NCBI GenBank assembly: GCA_006226375.1 | Contig: SBHC01000063.1 | Span: forward strand, 248,001 to 312,000 | DNA: 64,000 nt | Direction: 5' to 3' | Source of the DNA: Deltaproteobacteria bacterium | GTDB taxonomy: Bacteria; Myxococcota_C; UBA6777 | In this document: one piece after another, positions 24,167 through 32,453 of the stretch | How positions within the stretch are numbered: position 1 is the stretch's first letter | How the letters are laid out: each line of letters opens with the position of its first letter | Position numbers and translations under genes: made by a program | The notes under the pieces: model-generated | Database searches by the model: none | Told to the model about the DNA's origin: nothing | What the model saw: the letters and a program-made list of their open reading frames with translations, nothing else

Positions 24167-27100
24167 TTGTTCGTTTTGGATCCCTTTGAACTCAGCCAAC
24201 CCATCGGACGCGGTGGGATGTGTGAAGTGTGGCACGGCAAGCACCGCCGTGACGGCACTCCTGTTGCGATCAAAGTGGTCCTCGCCCGGCACGCCCGAGA
24301 AGAACGTTACATCAGGGCCTTCCGAGACGAAGTTCGTGCAGTCGCCGCGCTCCAGCACCCCTCCATCGTAAAAGTATACGACTACGGGCAAGTGCCTGAC
24401 GGGCCAGAAGCAGCGTCACCCCACTTGGTCGCTGGCAGCCCCTACCTTGTGATGGAGTTGGGTAACGGGACCCTTCGGGAATGCAGCGGAAGCCTGGACT
24501 GGAACAACCTCTACCGAGTGATCCTGTCTCTCTTGGATGCGCTCTCTCACGCCCATGCCCAAGGTGTTATCCATCGCGATCTCAAGCCTGGCAACATCCT
24601 CCTCTGCAACGAAGGTAGAGGAGTGAAACTCACAGACTTTGGCCTTGCTCACGCCTTGGAAAACCTTGTCGATTTGCAAGAAACCGATGAGATCCTTGGA
24701 ACGCCTGCCTACATGGCGCCGGAGCAGTTTGAGCGACGCTGGCGAGACTACGGTCCCTGGACGGACCTGTACGCGATGGGTTGTACGATCTTTGCGCTGC
24801 TTACAGGAGAGCCTCCGTTTGGACGACTGGACGACCTCTCGGATATGATGCGCTCCCATTTGTACCGCCCCATCCCTTCGTTACCGGGGCACCTCACACT
24901 TCCTCCCAACTTTGAGCTGTGGCTGCGATGCCTCCTGGCCAAGTCCCCAACCGCTCGCTTCCAACGGGCTGCAGATGCAGCCTGGGCCTTGATTGAGTTA
25001 TCACGAGACTGGTCGCCTCCCCCGATGGCGGCATCCAGCACGTTTCAGCGCTCAGCAACCAGCCTACGCGAGTCCAACACTCGCGCGCTGAAGCCGACCC
25101 GAACACGACGGTCGGCGCCGCCAGCCCAACATCCATCCCATCACACATTGTCGAAGGGCTATCTCCCCAAAGCGGGGTTGGATATGGCGGGTTCTCCAAC
25201 CCTGCACATGCTCCGTCATTTGTATGAGACCCCACCGACACCACTCGTTCGGTCTTTCTTTCCCGATGAGCCTTCTGCTGCTGCAGGGAAGGCGTCGTGG
25301 CCGCCCGCCTCACCGCGAGAGGATGCGACGATGCAGTTGTCATCGTCAGACTCCTATCCCGAAATTCCCAGGCAGCCCACCGTGCGATTAACGCCGGCAC
25401 CTCCAACGACCTCGGCCAAAGCCCTCGCGCTCTCCGAGTCACCAAGCCCCTTGTTTCACCAGCCGCCTCTTGTGGAAGACTGGCGACGTCCTGAAGAGAC
25501 AGAACCCAACCAACCTCTCCACAATGTAGGGTTAGGCCTGTACGGACTTCGTGCGATCCCCTGGGTAGGCCGCGAGTCGGAACGTGACCAACTGTGGCAA
25601 GCGTTACTTCGGACCTGCCGACAACGTAGCCCTCAGGTGGTTGTACTTTATGGCCCTGCAGGTTGTGGCAAAAGCCGCTTGGCTCGGTGGCTGTGCGAGA
25701 GGTCTCACGAAGTTGGAACCGCCACCTATTTGTCTACGTCCTTTGGCCCTGACCAGGGTATGGATGATGGATTTGAAGACGCCATTCTCCGGCATATCCG
25801 GGGCATGGAGCTTCCTCACGACGCACTCTTTGAGCGTTTTTACCAGGGAGAAGGGCACAGGCTTGGTCTGTCTCGCGACGAATGCAAGGCCATCGTGTCC
25901 TGGCTGCAACCCCCAGAGCCCACAGCAGACGGCTTGCTCTCTCCTCTTCCCCTCGGGACCGCTGCCACACCACAACCCAGTGACACCATCCAATTCAGGG
26001 TGGAAGATGTGCTGGCAATGCAAGACGAGCCAAGTCCACCGCTGTACTTTTCCGACGACTATCCAGATGGCTCGCTTCATAACATCAGCTACCCCCAACC
26101 GTATGAGAGCGGAGAATTAGAAGGCCCGTCTGAAAACAACGTGGCCTCCATCCACGACACGACACCGGCAGCCGACGATCATTGTATCGAAGAGCTTCCC
26201 ACAGAGCCGCCTTACGAAGAACCCGACCTGTGGATGAACGAGGAGACCTGGTTGAATGACATCAACCACTTCCTCCCACCTGAAAGCATCACCCCCCGAT
26301 TAAGCGACCCCAGCGAACGCTACGGGCTTTTGCAATGTTTTCTACAGAAGCTCTCGCTGCGTCGCCCGGTGATCCTGCACATGGATGATGCGCATTGGAG
26401 CCCTGACGCTCTGTACTTCGTGCAGCACCTCTTACAGCAACACAACCAAGGAAGCTCTTTCCCCATCCTCCTGGTGCTTACAGTGCGTGACGACCTTTTG
26501 GCCGAACGCGCCGACGAAAAGCGCCTTGTGGATGAGATCATTCGCGGCCAACACGCAACCCCCCTGCACATCGGACCGCTGCCTCCCCAACATCATTCGG
26601 AGCTCGTCCGGACCTTGCTGGGCCTTCAAGGAGAGCTTGCCCAGGCAGTCGAGAAGCGCACAGCAGGCAATCCACTGTTCGCCGTCCAACTGGTTGGCGA
26701 CTGGGTAACCCGAGGGCTCCTCGAACGGACTGAGCGAGGATTCCGCCTACGTGAAGGCGTCCATATCGAGATCCCCGACAACCTCCACCAGGTCTGGATG
26801 ACTCGCGTCCATCGAATCTTGGAGAACCGCTCTCCCAAAGAGGCGATGGTCTTGGAGCTCGCGGCGGTCTTGGGGAATCAGGTAGACATGAACGAGTGGC
26901 GCGCGGTCTGCCAAATTGTTGGAGAGCCCCTCCCCACAGATCTGATGGAGCTCTTGTTGGAAGCCCAGCTGATTCTCCGCACCTCTCCCTACTCGGAGAA
27001 CTGGAGCTTCGCCCACTCGATGCTGCGCGAGAGCCTCCAACGCCATGCACACGAGGCCAATCGGCTGAAAACCCACCATTGGGTTTGCGCCACCATGCTG

Positions 27101-28483
27101 CAACGAAAGCCAGGCCCAGGCATTGCAGAACGTCTGGGACATCACCTTCAACAGGCAGGCAAGCCTCACGCTGCGTTGGCTCCCATTCTCGCAGGCATCC
27201 GCGAGAGAGAGAATGCAGGTGAATACCGGCTGGCCGAGCCTCTCCTTGCGCAATGGGAGTCGCTCCTCCAGTCGCTGGACATTGCTTCCGAGCACCCCCA
27301 TTGGGGCGAGTACTGGCTGCTGAACGCCCGGTTGGCGAGAGGTTTTGGGAACTACGAGAAAGCCATGGAGATGGCACAATTCGCCCAGAACGACGCTCGC
27401 CGCTTTGACTGGACACGAATTCTGTCGCTGTCTCTCACGTTGATGGCGCACTGTGGGATGCGCTGCGGCAAAGCGACCGACGAATTGTCCCAATGGCTCA
27501 ACGAATCCGAAGCGCTGGCCAAGCAACTTCACGACGACGCCTTGCTCGCAGAGGCGCGGTGGGCCCACGGCGAGTTTCTCTGTTTGCGTGGCCTGTGGTC
27601 TCAGGCAGAGAAGCTGTTCCAAAAATCCTTCGACAACTTCGCTGTGGTCGGCGACGCCCTCGGGATGGGACGCTCTCACTACGGCCTCGCCACCGTCGCA
27701 AGGCAGAGCAACCGGCTCGAACAAGCCCAGTACCACCTGGAGTTAGCGCAGCGCCACTTTGAAGCCTGTCACTGCCAGCGCGGCATCGCAGACTGTCTCA
27801 ATATGCTTGGGGACCTGTGCCGTATCCGCCACCAACTGGAGCCGGCCGCAGAGCATTACCGAGAGAGCATGCGAATCTACAGCACCATCGGCGCCGGAGA
27901 CATGGCCATCTGCAAGCTTAACCTGAGCCTGGTCCTCCTCCATAAGCACGAATTTGGTGAAGCACGAAAGCAACTGAACGAAGCCAGCGCAGCCTTCACC
28001 AACAAAGGCAGCAAGATGCTGGAAGGAGCCTGCTACCTTAGCTTGTTGCCGTGTTTGGCGCACGCCGGCGATTGGGACGAATGGCAAGACCGCATTGGGC
28101 TTGCACGGTTCTTGCTGTCAGCGTCCAACTTCTACGACGTAGATCTCGCAGAGACAGCGTATCTCGCGGGAACTCTAGCAGAAGAAGCCAACGCCTTGCC
28201 ACAAGCCAAGGAAGCCTATCAAATTGCTTTGGAGCAATGGGACGTACTGGATCACCCCGCTCGAAAGCGAGAGGTCCAAGCCCGTATTTCAGCAATCCAT
28301 CGTCGTCAAGAACCCTTGCAAGAGGTCAACACACCAGCCAAGGGTCACCACCTCCCTTCGATGATGGAGTCGTCTGTTCAACCGAACGACGCAACGTTCC
28401 GCTCCGCTCCCCTCCCCGAGATCGATTCCTACGGACCCACCAAGGTGAGTACCCCCACGCCCTCCAAGAAAAACAAGGGCTAG
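24167..28483 (+). CDS. Ser/Thr protein kinase fused to AAA ATPase and TPR domains
   Basis: 1438 residues. The kinase domain (about 8-275) is intact: glycine loop G-R-G-G-M-C-E-V, catalytic Lys36 in V-A-I-K, H-R-D at 136-138, D-F-G, then A-P-E. A disordered Pro/Ser/Thr-rich linker (about 285-450) leads to a STAND/AAA-type ATPase with Walker A G-P-A-G-C-G-K (about 496-502) and Walker B H-M-D-D-A-H-W (Asp740/741). An unusual 150-residue acidic insert lies between these motifs. The C-terminal 500 residues are helical TPR-like repeats. Start is TTG 24167 with AAGGAG ten bases upstream; TTG 24176 is an alternative. The architecture resembles PknK-type signalling proteins. The LpxR-like gene begins 3 bp after the stop. 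Confidence 0.85.
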   Translation: MFVLDPFELSQPIGRGGMCEVWHGKHRRDGTPVAIKVVLARHAREERYIRAFRDEVRAVAALQHPSIVKVYDYGQVPDGPEAASPHLVAGSPYLVMELGNGTLRECSGSLDWNNLYRVILSLLDALSHAHAQGVIHRDLKPGNILLCNEGRGVKLTDFGLAHALENLVDLQETDEILGTPAYMAPEQFERRWRDYGPWTDLYAMGCTIFALLTGEPPFGRLDDLSDMMRSHLYRPIPSLPGHLTLPPNFELWLRCLLAKSPTARFQRAADAAWALIELSRDWSPPPMAASSTFQRSATSLRESNTRALKPTRTRRSAPPAQHPSHHTLSKGYLPKAGLDMAGSPTLHMLRHLYETPPTPLVRSFFPDEPSAAAGKASWPPASPREDATMQLSSSDSYPEIPRQPTVRLTPAPPTTSAKALALSESPSPLFHQPPLVEDWRRPEETEPNQPLHNVGLGLYGLRAIPWVGRESERDQLWQALLRTCRQRSPQVVVLYGPAGCGKSRLARWLCERSHEVGTATYLSTSFGPDQGMDDGFEDAILRHIRGMELPHDALFERFYQGEGHRLGLSRDECKAIVSWLQPPEPTADGLLSPLPLGTAATPQPSDTIQFRVEDVLAMQDEPSPPLYFSDDYPDGSLHNISYPQPYESGELEGPSENNVASIHDTTPAADDHCIEELPTEPPYEEPDLWMNEETWLNDINHFLPPESITPRLSDPSERYGLLQCFLQKLSLRRPVILHMDDAHWSPDALYFVQHLLQQHNQGSSFPILLVLTVRDDLLAERADEKRLVDEIIRGQHATPLHIGPLPPQHHSELVRTLLGLQGELAQAVEKRTAGNPLFAVQLVGDWVTRGLLERTERGFRLREGVHIEIPDNLHQVWMTRVHRILENRSPKEAMVLELAAVLGNQVDMNEWRAVCQIVGEPLPTDLMELLLEAQLILRTSPYSENWSFAHSMLRESLQRHAHEANRLKTHHWVCATMLQRKPGPGIAERLGHHLQQAGKPHAALAPILAGIRERENAGEYRLAEPLLAQWESLLQSLDIASEHPHWGEYWLLNARLARGFGNYEKAMEMAQFAQNDARRFDWTRILSLSLTLMAHCGMRCGKATDELSQWLNESEALAKQLHDDALLAEARWAHGEFLCLRGLWSQAEKLFQKSFDNFAVVGDALGMGRSHYGLATVARQSNRLEQAQYHLELAQRHFEACHCQRGIADCLNMLGDLCRIRHQLEPAAEHYRESMRIYSTIGAGDMAICKLNLSLVLLHKHEFGEARKQLNEASAAFTNKGSKMLEGACYLSLLPCLAHAGDWDEWQDRIGLARFLLSASNFYDVDLAETAYLAGTLAEEANALPQAKEAYQIALEQWDVLDHPARKREVQARISAIHRRQEPLQEVNTPAKGHHLPSMMESSVQPNDATFRSAPLPEIDSYGPTKVSTPTPSKKNKG

Positions 28484-28486
28484 GCC

Positions 28487-29575
28487 GTGCGTACGCTGTG
28501 CTTGCTCTGCCTGTGGTTGGCCTACCTTGGGCTCATGTGTACAGTCCCAAGCCACGCAGTTCCCTCCTCAAGCTCCGTCACAAAGACCTCTACCTCACGA
28601 ACCACAGCAGGTTTGTTGCCCCGCCAAGTCTCCTTCCAGGTGGAGAACGATTTCTTCCTTGGCTCCGATCGAGACTACTCCAGCGGTCTGTTTGTTCGCG
28701 TCGCGAACTGGGGCGCTTTGGGTCAGGCAGCCCTGGGTCTAACCAAGCTGATGTTTCCAGGCTCCAAGCCCACAACACACCTCTCTTCGTTTGAGATCCT
28801 GGTGGGCCAGGAGATGTACACCCCGCTCATTACAGACCGCGCTGACTTTGTCCCTTACGAGCGGCCGTTTGCAGGGTGGCTCTACACAGGAGTTCGTTAC
28901 CGGGTCCGCGCTCCTGTGTGGTCGCTGTCTTTGGAGTTGCGCTTGGGCCTCGTCGGCCCCTACAGCTTCGCTTCCCACCTCATGCAATTCTGGCACGAGC
29001 TCATCAAGTTAACCTCAGAGGTAACCTCAGCCTCCCGTGGTTGGGCCTGGCAGTTGGAGCATGAGTTTACAGTGCAAGCCATCGCATCCTGGGACTGGCA
29101 CATCCTTCGTGTTCTTCGTCACCAGCGCAAACACCTGGACTTGTCTCTTCGAACGACACTTGCCGTGGGCAACGTCTGGGTTCACCCAGAGGTTAAGCTG
29201 CTCTGGAACTTTGGCTGGCTCCCTCAACGAGTCAACGACAACGCTTCGTTCACCTTCCACACAGGAACCACATCAGGAAAGGTAGCCACCAAAGCACCTC
29301 CTTTGCCCCGTCGTCATTGGGATGTCTACTTCTTTTTCCACCCCTTCGCCCGTGTGGTGATTCGCAACATGTTTGTGGACGGCCTGACCTTTATCCCAAG
29401 CCCCAGGACCGAGCGCTACCCAGGCATCGTAGGATTTGAAGCAGGACTTGACTGGAGAGTCCGATGGTTTCGGATGCGTGTGGCCGCTGTCATTCATACC
29501 CTCGACGGTGCCTACGCACTGCGTGACCATACCAACCATCGCTACATGGGCATTACCCTGTTTCACCAGCTGTAG
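28487..29575 (+). CDS. LpxR-like outer-membrane lipid A 3'-O-deacylase (DUF2219)
   Basis: 362 residues, GTG start, signal peptide ending near S-H-A. The family hallmarks are present: E-N-D-F-F followed by D-R-D-Y-S-S-G-L (Asn54/Asp55 align with the catalytic Asn/Asp of LpxR), V-G-Q-E-M-Y-T-P, then R-P-F-A-G-W-L-Y. Later come F-W-H-E-L and a G-W-A-W-Q-L-E-H-E segment, corresponding to the His/Glu region of the active site. Alternating strands with terminal aromatic residues suit a 12-strand barrel. LpxR removes the 3'-acyloxyacyl chain of lipid A in a Ca2+-dependent way. Three bases separate it from the kinase-ATPase gene, so the two are almost certainly co-transcribed. Confidence 0.8.
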   Translation: MRTLCLLCLWLAYLGLMCTVPSHAVPSSSSVTKTSTSRTTAGLLPRQVSFQVENDFFLGSDRDYSSGLFVRVANWGALGQAALGLTKLMFPGSKPTTHLSSFEILVGQEMYTPLITDRADFVPYERPFAGWLYTGVRYRVRAPVWSLSLELRLGLVGPYSFASHLMQFWHELIKLTSEVTSASRGWAWQLEHEFTVQAIASWDWHILRVLRHQRKHLDLSLRTTLAVGNVWVHPEVKLLWNFGWLPQRVNDNASFTFHTGTTSGKVATKAPPLPRRHWDVYFFFHPFARVVIRNMFVDGLTFIPSPRTERYPGIVGFEAGLDWRVRWFRMRVAAVIHTLDGAYALRDHTNHRYMGITLFHQL

Positions 29576-29617
29576 ACCTTTCACCACAACACAACGAAAC
29601 CCATGGCACAAGACAGC

Positions 29618-30010
29618 TCACTTTATCCGAGACACCGACGGAGGACAGGGCTTGGTGCTTCGACAAAATGTGATGCCTCCGCATGTCTCAAACTTCCGGA
29701 TGTTGTCGGCAGCGCAATCACACACCCGACAAACCCCCTCCTCTCGAATCACAGCGCTGGACGAGTATTTGTTGTCACCAAAGTAGCAAAACCCAGCACA
29801 CTGGTTCACTGTTTGACAGCGAACAATCCCCAATCCAGTGGTTTTTTGTTTCTCACAGGTGCATGTGTTGCATTTGTCAAAGGTAAGGAAAGACTCTCCC
29901 TCGTTGTAATAGGCACCGCAGTAATAGCAAAGGCCCGGCTGGCAACTCGTACCGAGAACCCAGAGCAACAAACCAGCCAACAAAGAAACGTGCCATCGAC
30001 CTCTCACCAA
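29618..30010 (-). CDS. Small Cys-rich lipoprotein with VWC-like pattern
   Basis: 130 residues. Start is TTG 30008-30010 or the adjacent GTG 30005-30007; GGGAG sits 5 or 8 bases upstream respectively. The signal ends at G-T-S-C, a plausible lipobox. The mature protein has about 15 cysteines: C-Y-Y-C-G-A-Y-Y-N-E-G, then F-D-K-C-N-T-C-T-C, then a later C-R-V-C-D-C. The C-x-x-C, Y-x-x-G-x-x-F and C-x-x-C-x-C order resembles von Willebrand C-type or pacifastin-like modules, here apparently as two copies. Unknown function. Convergent to the LpxR-like gene. Confidence 0.6.
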   Translation of the reverse strand: MVRGRWHVSLLAGLLLWVLGTSCQPGLCYYCGAYYNEGESFLTFDKCNTCTCEKQKTTGLGIVRCQTVNQCAGFCYFGDNKYSSSAVIREEGVCRVCDCAADNIRKFETCGGITFCRSTKPCPPSVSRIK

Positions 30011-30201
30011 GAGTCTCCCTAGCGCAAATCATCGCAACAGGACAATGAATTGTGTTACATTGCAAATGTGAACGACTTTCGCAGTCGTAGACATTCAGAA
30101 CCACAGGGCAAACACTGTGTGTCCTTGCGTCGCCACGCTTTTCTCCTTAAAGTGGGACGCTGTTGTATGTATGTAGCAGAAGATCTTAGGGAAAGAAAAG
30201 T

Positions 30202-31545
30202 ATGAACGAACATTCAAGACGATGGCAGAACCGTTGGTTACCTTGGGCAGGCTTGTGGCTTGCACTTTTTGTGGCTGTGTTTGCTTTTGGTGCGTGCGGA
30301 AACAACCCGAGCGGAGATGAATCCACAGGGAACGCCGATGCAGGGACTGAAGTCAGCACCAACAACGATGGCGGTACGACGGAAGGAACCAGCGCGGTTG
30401 AAACGGAGCCGGTTCAGATCCGCGCCTCAGGACCAGACAAGGTGCTCGACCCAGGCAAGGAAGGTCCCTACGCTGTGGGGGTCACCACACTGCGACTGAC
30501 CGACCCCGATCGAATTGATGAGAAGACAAAGAAACCACGGGAAATGGTGATCGAAGTCTGGTATCCGGCCGTAGACTCGGCAAAAGGGGGCACCACAGAC
30601 GAGTATGTGGTGAAGAATGACGCGCCCCAAGCGGTCAAGGACAAGATAGAGCAGTTGAACATCAACATCCCTAGTCTCAAACAGAACGCTTACCGCGACG
30701 CTGATCCACTTCGCACCGAAGGCCCCTACCCTATCATTCTATTCTCTCACGGTAGCGGTGGTATCCGCTTCCAGTCGATCTTTCAAACCGTACACCTGGC
30801 CAGCCATGGCTACGTTGTCGTCTCTGTCGATCACACAGGCAACACGTTGTACGATCTGTTCCTCGACAACCAAGCTCAAAGCACCAAGAACCTCGCTCAG
30901 GCAGCGATCTACCGCCCCCAGGATGTAAAGTTTATGTTGGAGGCGATGAAGAAACGGAACGACGACTCGAGCAGCCGCTTCCACAAGCTTCTCAACACCA
31001 AGGAAATTGGTGTCACAGGGCACTCGTTCGGAGGGATGACCTCCATTCTGGTGTTGGCTCAAATTGAAGGTATCAAGGTAAGCATTCCTCAGGCTCCACA
31101 CACCTCGTTGGTTGCGGCGTTGGGCGTCGAACCTCACCACATCCGCGATAAGATCATCATGGTCCACGCCGCCAAAAAAGATGAAACCTTGAAGTACCAA
31201 GCGGAGCAAAAAGGTTTCTACGACCGCGCTATCACCAAAGAATTCAACCGAGCCGATCGGTATCTGGTGACCCTGGAACGAGGCGGTCACTTCTCGTACA
31301 GCAACATCTGTGACCTGGATCTGAAAAAGTACGCTGCTCGGCTTGGCTTCGGCAACGTCGAGAACATCCTCAACGACGGCTGCGCCGATCACAACACGCC
31401 CATCCAGGAAGCCCACCGCATCATTAACCACTACGCGACCGCGTTGTTCAACGTTGTGTTGCGAGGTAGCGTAGGCACCAAAAAGTACCTTGTTCAGATG
31501 GACGGCAACACCGAAGTTACCTACGAGCACACCCCCGCCCCCTAA
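30202..31545 (+). CDS. Alpha/beta-hydrolase lipoprotein, PAF-acetylhydrolase-like
   Basis: 447 residues, with AGGGA before the ATG. The lipobox F-G-A-C gives Cys32, followed by a 50-residue Asn/Ser/Thr/Gly/Glu linker. The catalytic domain shows the oxyanion strand L-F-S-H-G-S-G-G (about 180-187), the nucleophile elbow G-H-S-F-G-G (Ser275), an acidic residue after the I-I-M-V-H strand, and G-G-H (His363) as likely catalytic histidine. The V-W-Y-P strand near residue 120 and the overall order match platelet-activating-factor acetylhydrolase/dienelactone-hydrolase-like proteins. Substrate unknown; a surface-exposed esterase or lipase is the inference. Confidence 0.78.
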   Translation: MNEHSRRWQNRWLPWAGLWLALFVAVFAFGACGNNPSGDESTGNADAGTEVSTNNDGGTTEGTSAVETEPVQIRASGPDKVLDPGKEGPYAVGVTTLRLTDPDRIDEKTKKPREMVIEVWYPAVDSAKGGTTDEYVVKNDAPQAVKDKIEQLNINIPSLKQNAYRDADPLRTEGPYPIILFSHGSGGIRFQSIFQTVHLASHGYVVVSVDHTGNTLYDLFLDNQAQSTKNLAQAAIYRPQDVKFMLEAMKKRNDDSSSRFHKLLNTKEIGVTGHSFGGMTSILVLAQIEGIKVSIPQAPHTSLVAALGVEPHHIRDKIIMVHAAKKDETLKYQAEQKGFYDRAITKEFNRADRYLVTLERGGHFSYSNICDLDLKKYAARLGFGNVENILNDGCADHNTPIQEAHRIINHYATALFNVVLRGSVGTKKYLVQMDGNTEVTYEHTPAP

Positions 31546-31580
31546 CTTCCGAACAGAAGAGCCCCTCGCTCTTGCAAGCC

Positions 31581-32243
31581 TTATCCCAGCCTGGAAGCAC
31601 CAACAGGATGAGACCCAATGTTGCTGGGATAATCCTGAATAGGATCACGCCCCAGTAAACAGTCTTCCATAAAATCAAACTGGTCACAGCCCCAAAACAG
31701 CTCACCATCGATGAGAAACGTGGGGACGCCAAACACTCCGCTGGCGACAGCGTCTTCGGTTTGCTGACGAAGTGCTTGTTTGACTGCTGGATCGCTGCAT
31801 TTCTCCAGCACACCTTGAGGATTGCCAACACCAATCCCAGCCAGGCGTTGACCAAGAACCTCAGGGTTCGTCAAATCCAACCCATCGCGCCAAGCTGCGT
31901 GAAACAAGTCAAGAATAGCCTTGGCCTGCAGCTCATCGCCCTCCAAAGCCGTCGCCACTCGCAACGCCAAAAGCGGGTTGAAGGGGTGGGCTGGTGGAAA
32001 CTTTAGCTTCAAACCCAACGAGGTGGCGTGGCGAATGGAGTCTTTGTAGGTAAACTCCCTCTTGGGTGGAATCTCCGCTGGCCCTTTGTGCCCCCAATGA
32101 TTCAGCGTCCCAGCAAATAGAATCGGTACATAACGAATCGAAACGTCCGCCTCCAGCTTCTCCAGCCAGGGTTCAAGTTGTACGGCTGCAAAGTAAGCAT
32201 ACGGAGAGATAAAGTCGAAATAGAAAGGAATGGTGCGGGACAT
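31581..32243 (-). CDS. 2-hydroxychromene-2-carboxylate isomerase/DsbA-family oxidoreductase
   Basis: 220 residues, with GGAGG upstream of the ATG. F-Y-F-D-F-I-S-P-Y-A-Y at residues 7-17 carries the Ser (Ser13) that replaces the DsbA cysteine in the kappa-GST/HCCA isomerase group. Later motifs are G-V-F-G-V-P-T-F (cis-Pro loop) and L-F-W-G-C-D-Q. No signal peptide, so cytoplasmic. HCCA isomerases act in naphthalene-type ring degradation using glutathione. No other aromatic-degradation gene is nearby, so the actual substrate is open. Confidence 0.82.
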   Translation of the reverse strand: MSRTIPFYFDFISPYAYFAAVQLEPWLEKLEADVSIRYVPILFAGTLNHWGHKGPAEIPPKREFTYKDSIRHATSLGLKLKFPPAHPFNPLLALRVATALEGDELQAKAILDLFHAAWRDGLDLTNPEVLGQRLAGIGVGNPQGVLEKCSDPAVKQALRQQTEDAVASGVFGVPTFLIDGELFWGCDQFDFMEDCLLGRDPIQDYPSNIGSHPVGASRLG

Positions 32244-32453
32244 AAAGAGCCTCCTTCAAAATGCTGATGGCTTGGCACCTCATCTGCGTGTGTACCATAC
32301 ACCTTGCGGAAGGAGCCAGAAGAGTTGGGTTTGCATTCCTCGAAAACATGTGCAAGATAAAAGAGTTGGAAGAGACCCATACGACAACGTTTCATGACCC
32401 ACGTTGTCGTTCGACAAGCCCACCAGAGGAGTTGGGCACAAAGGAATGTTGTT

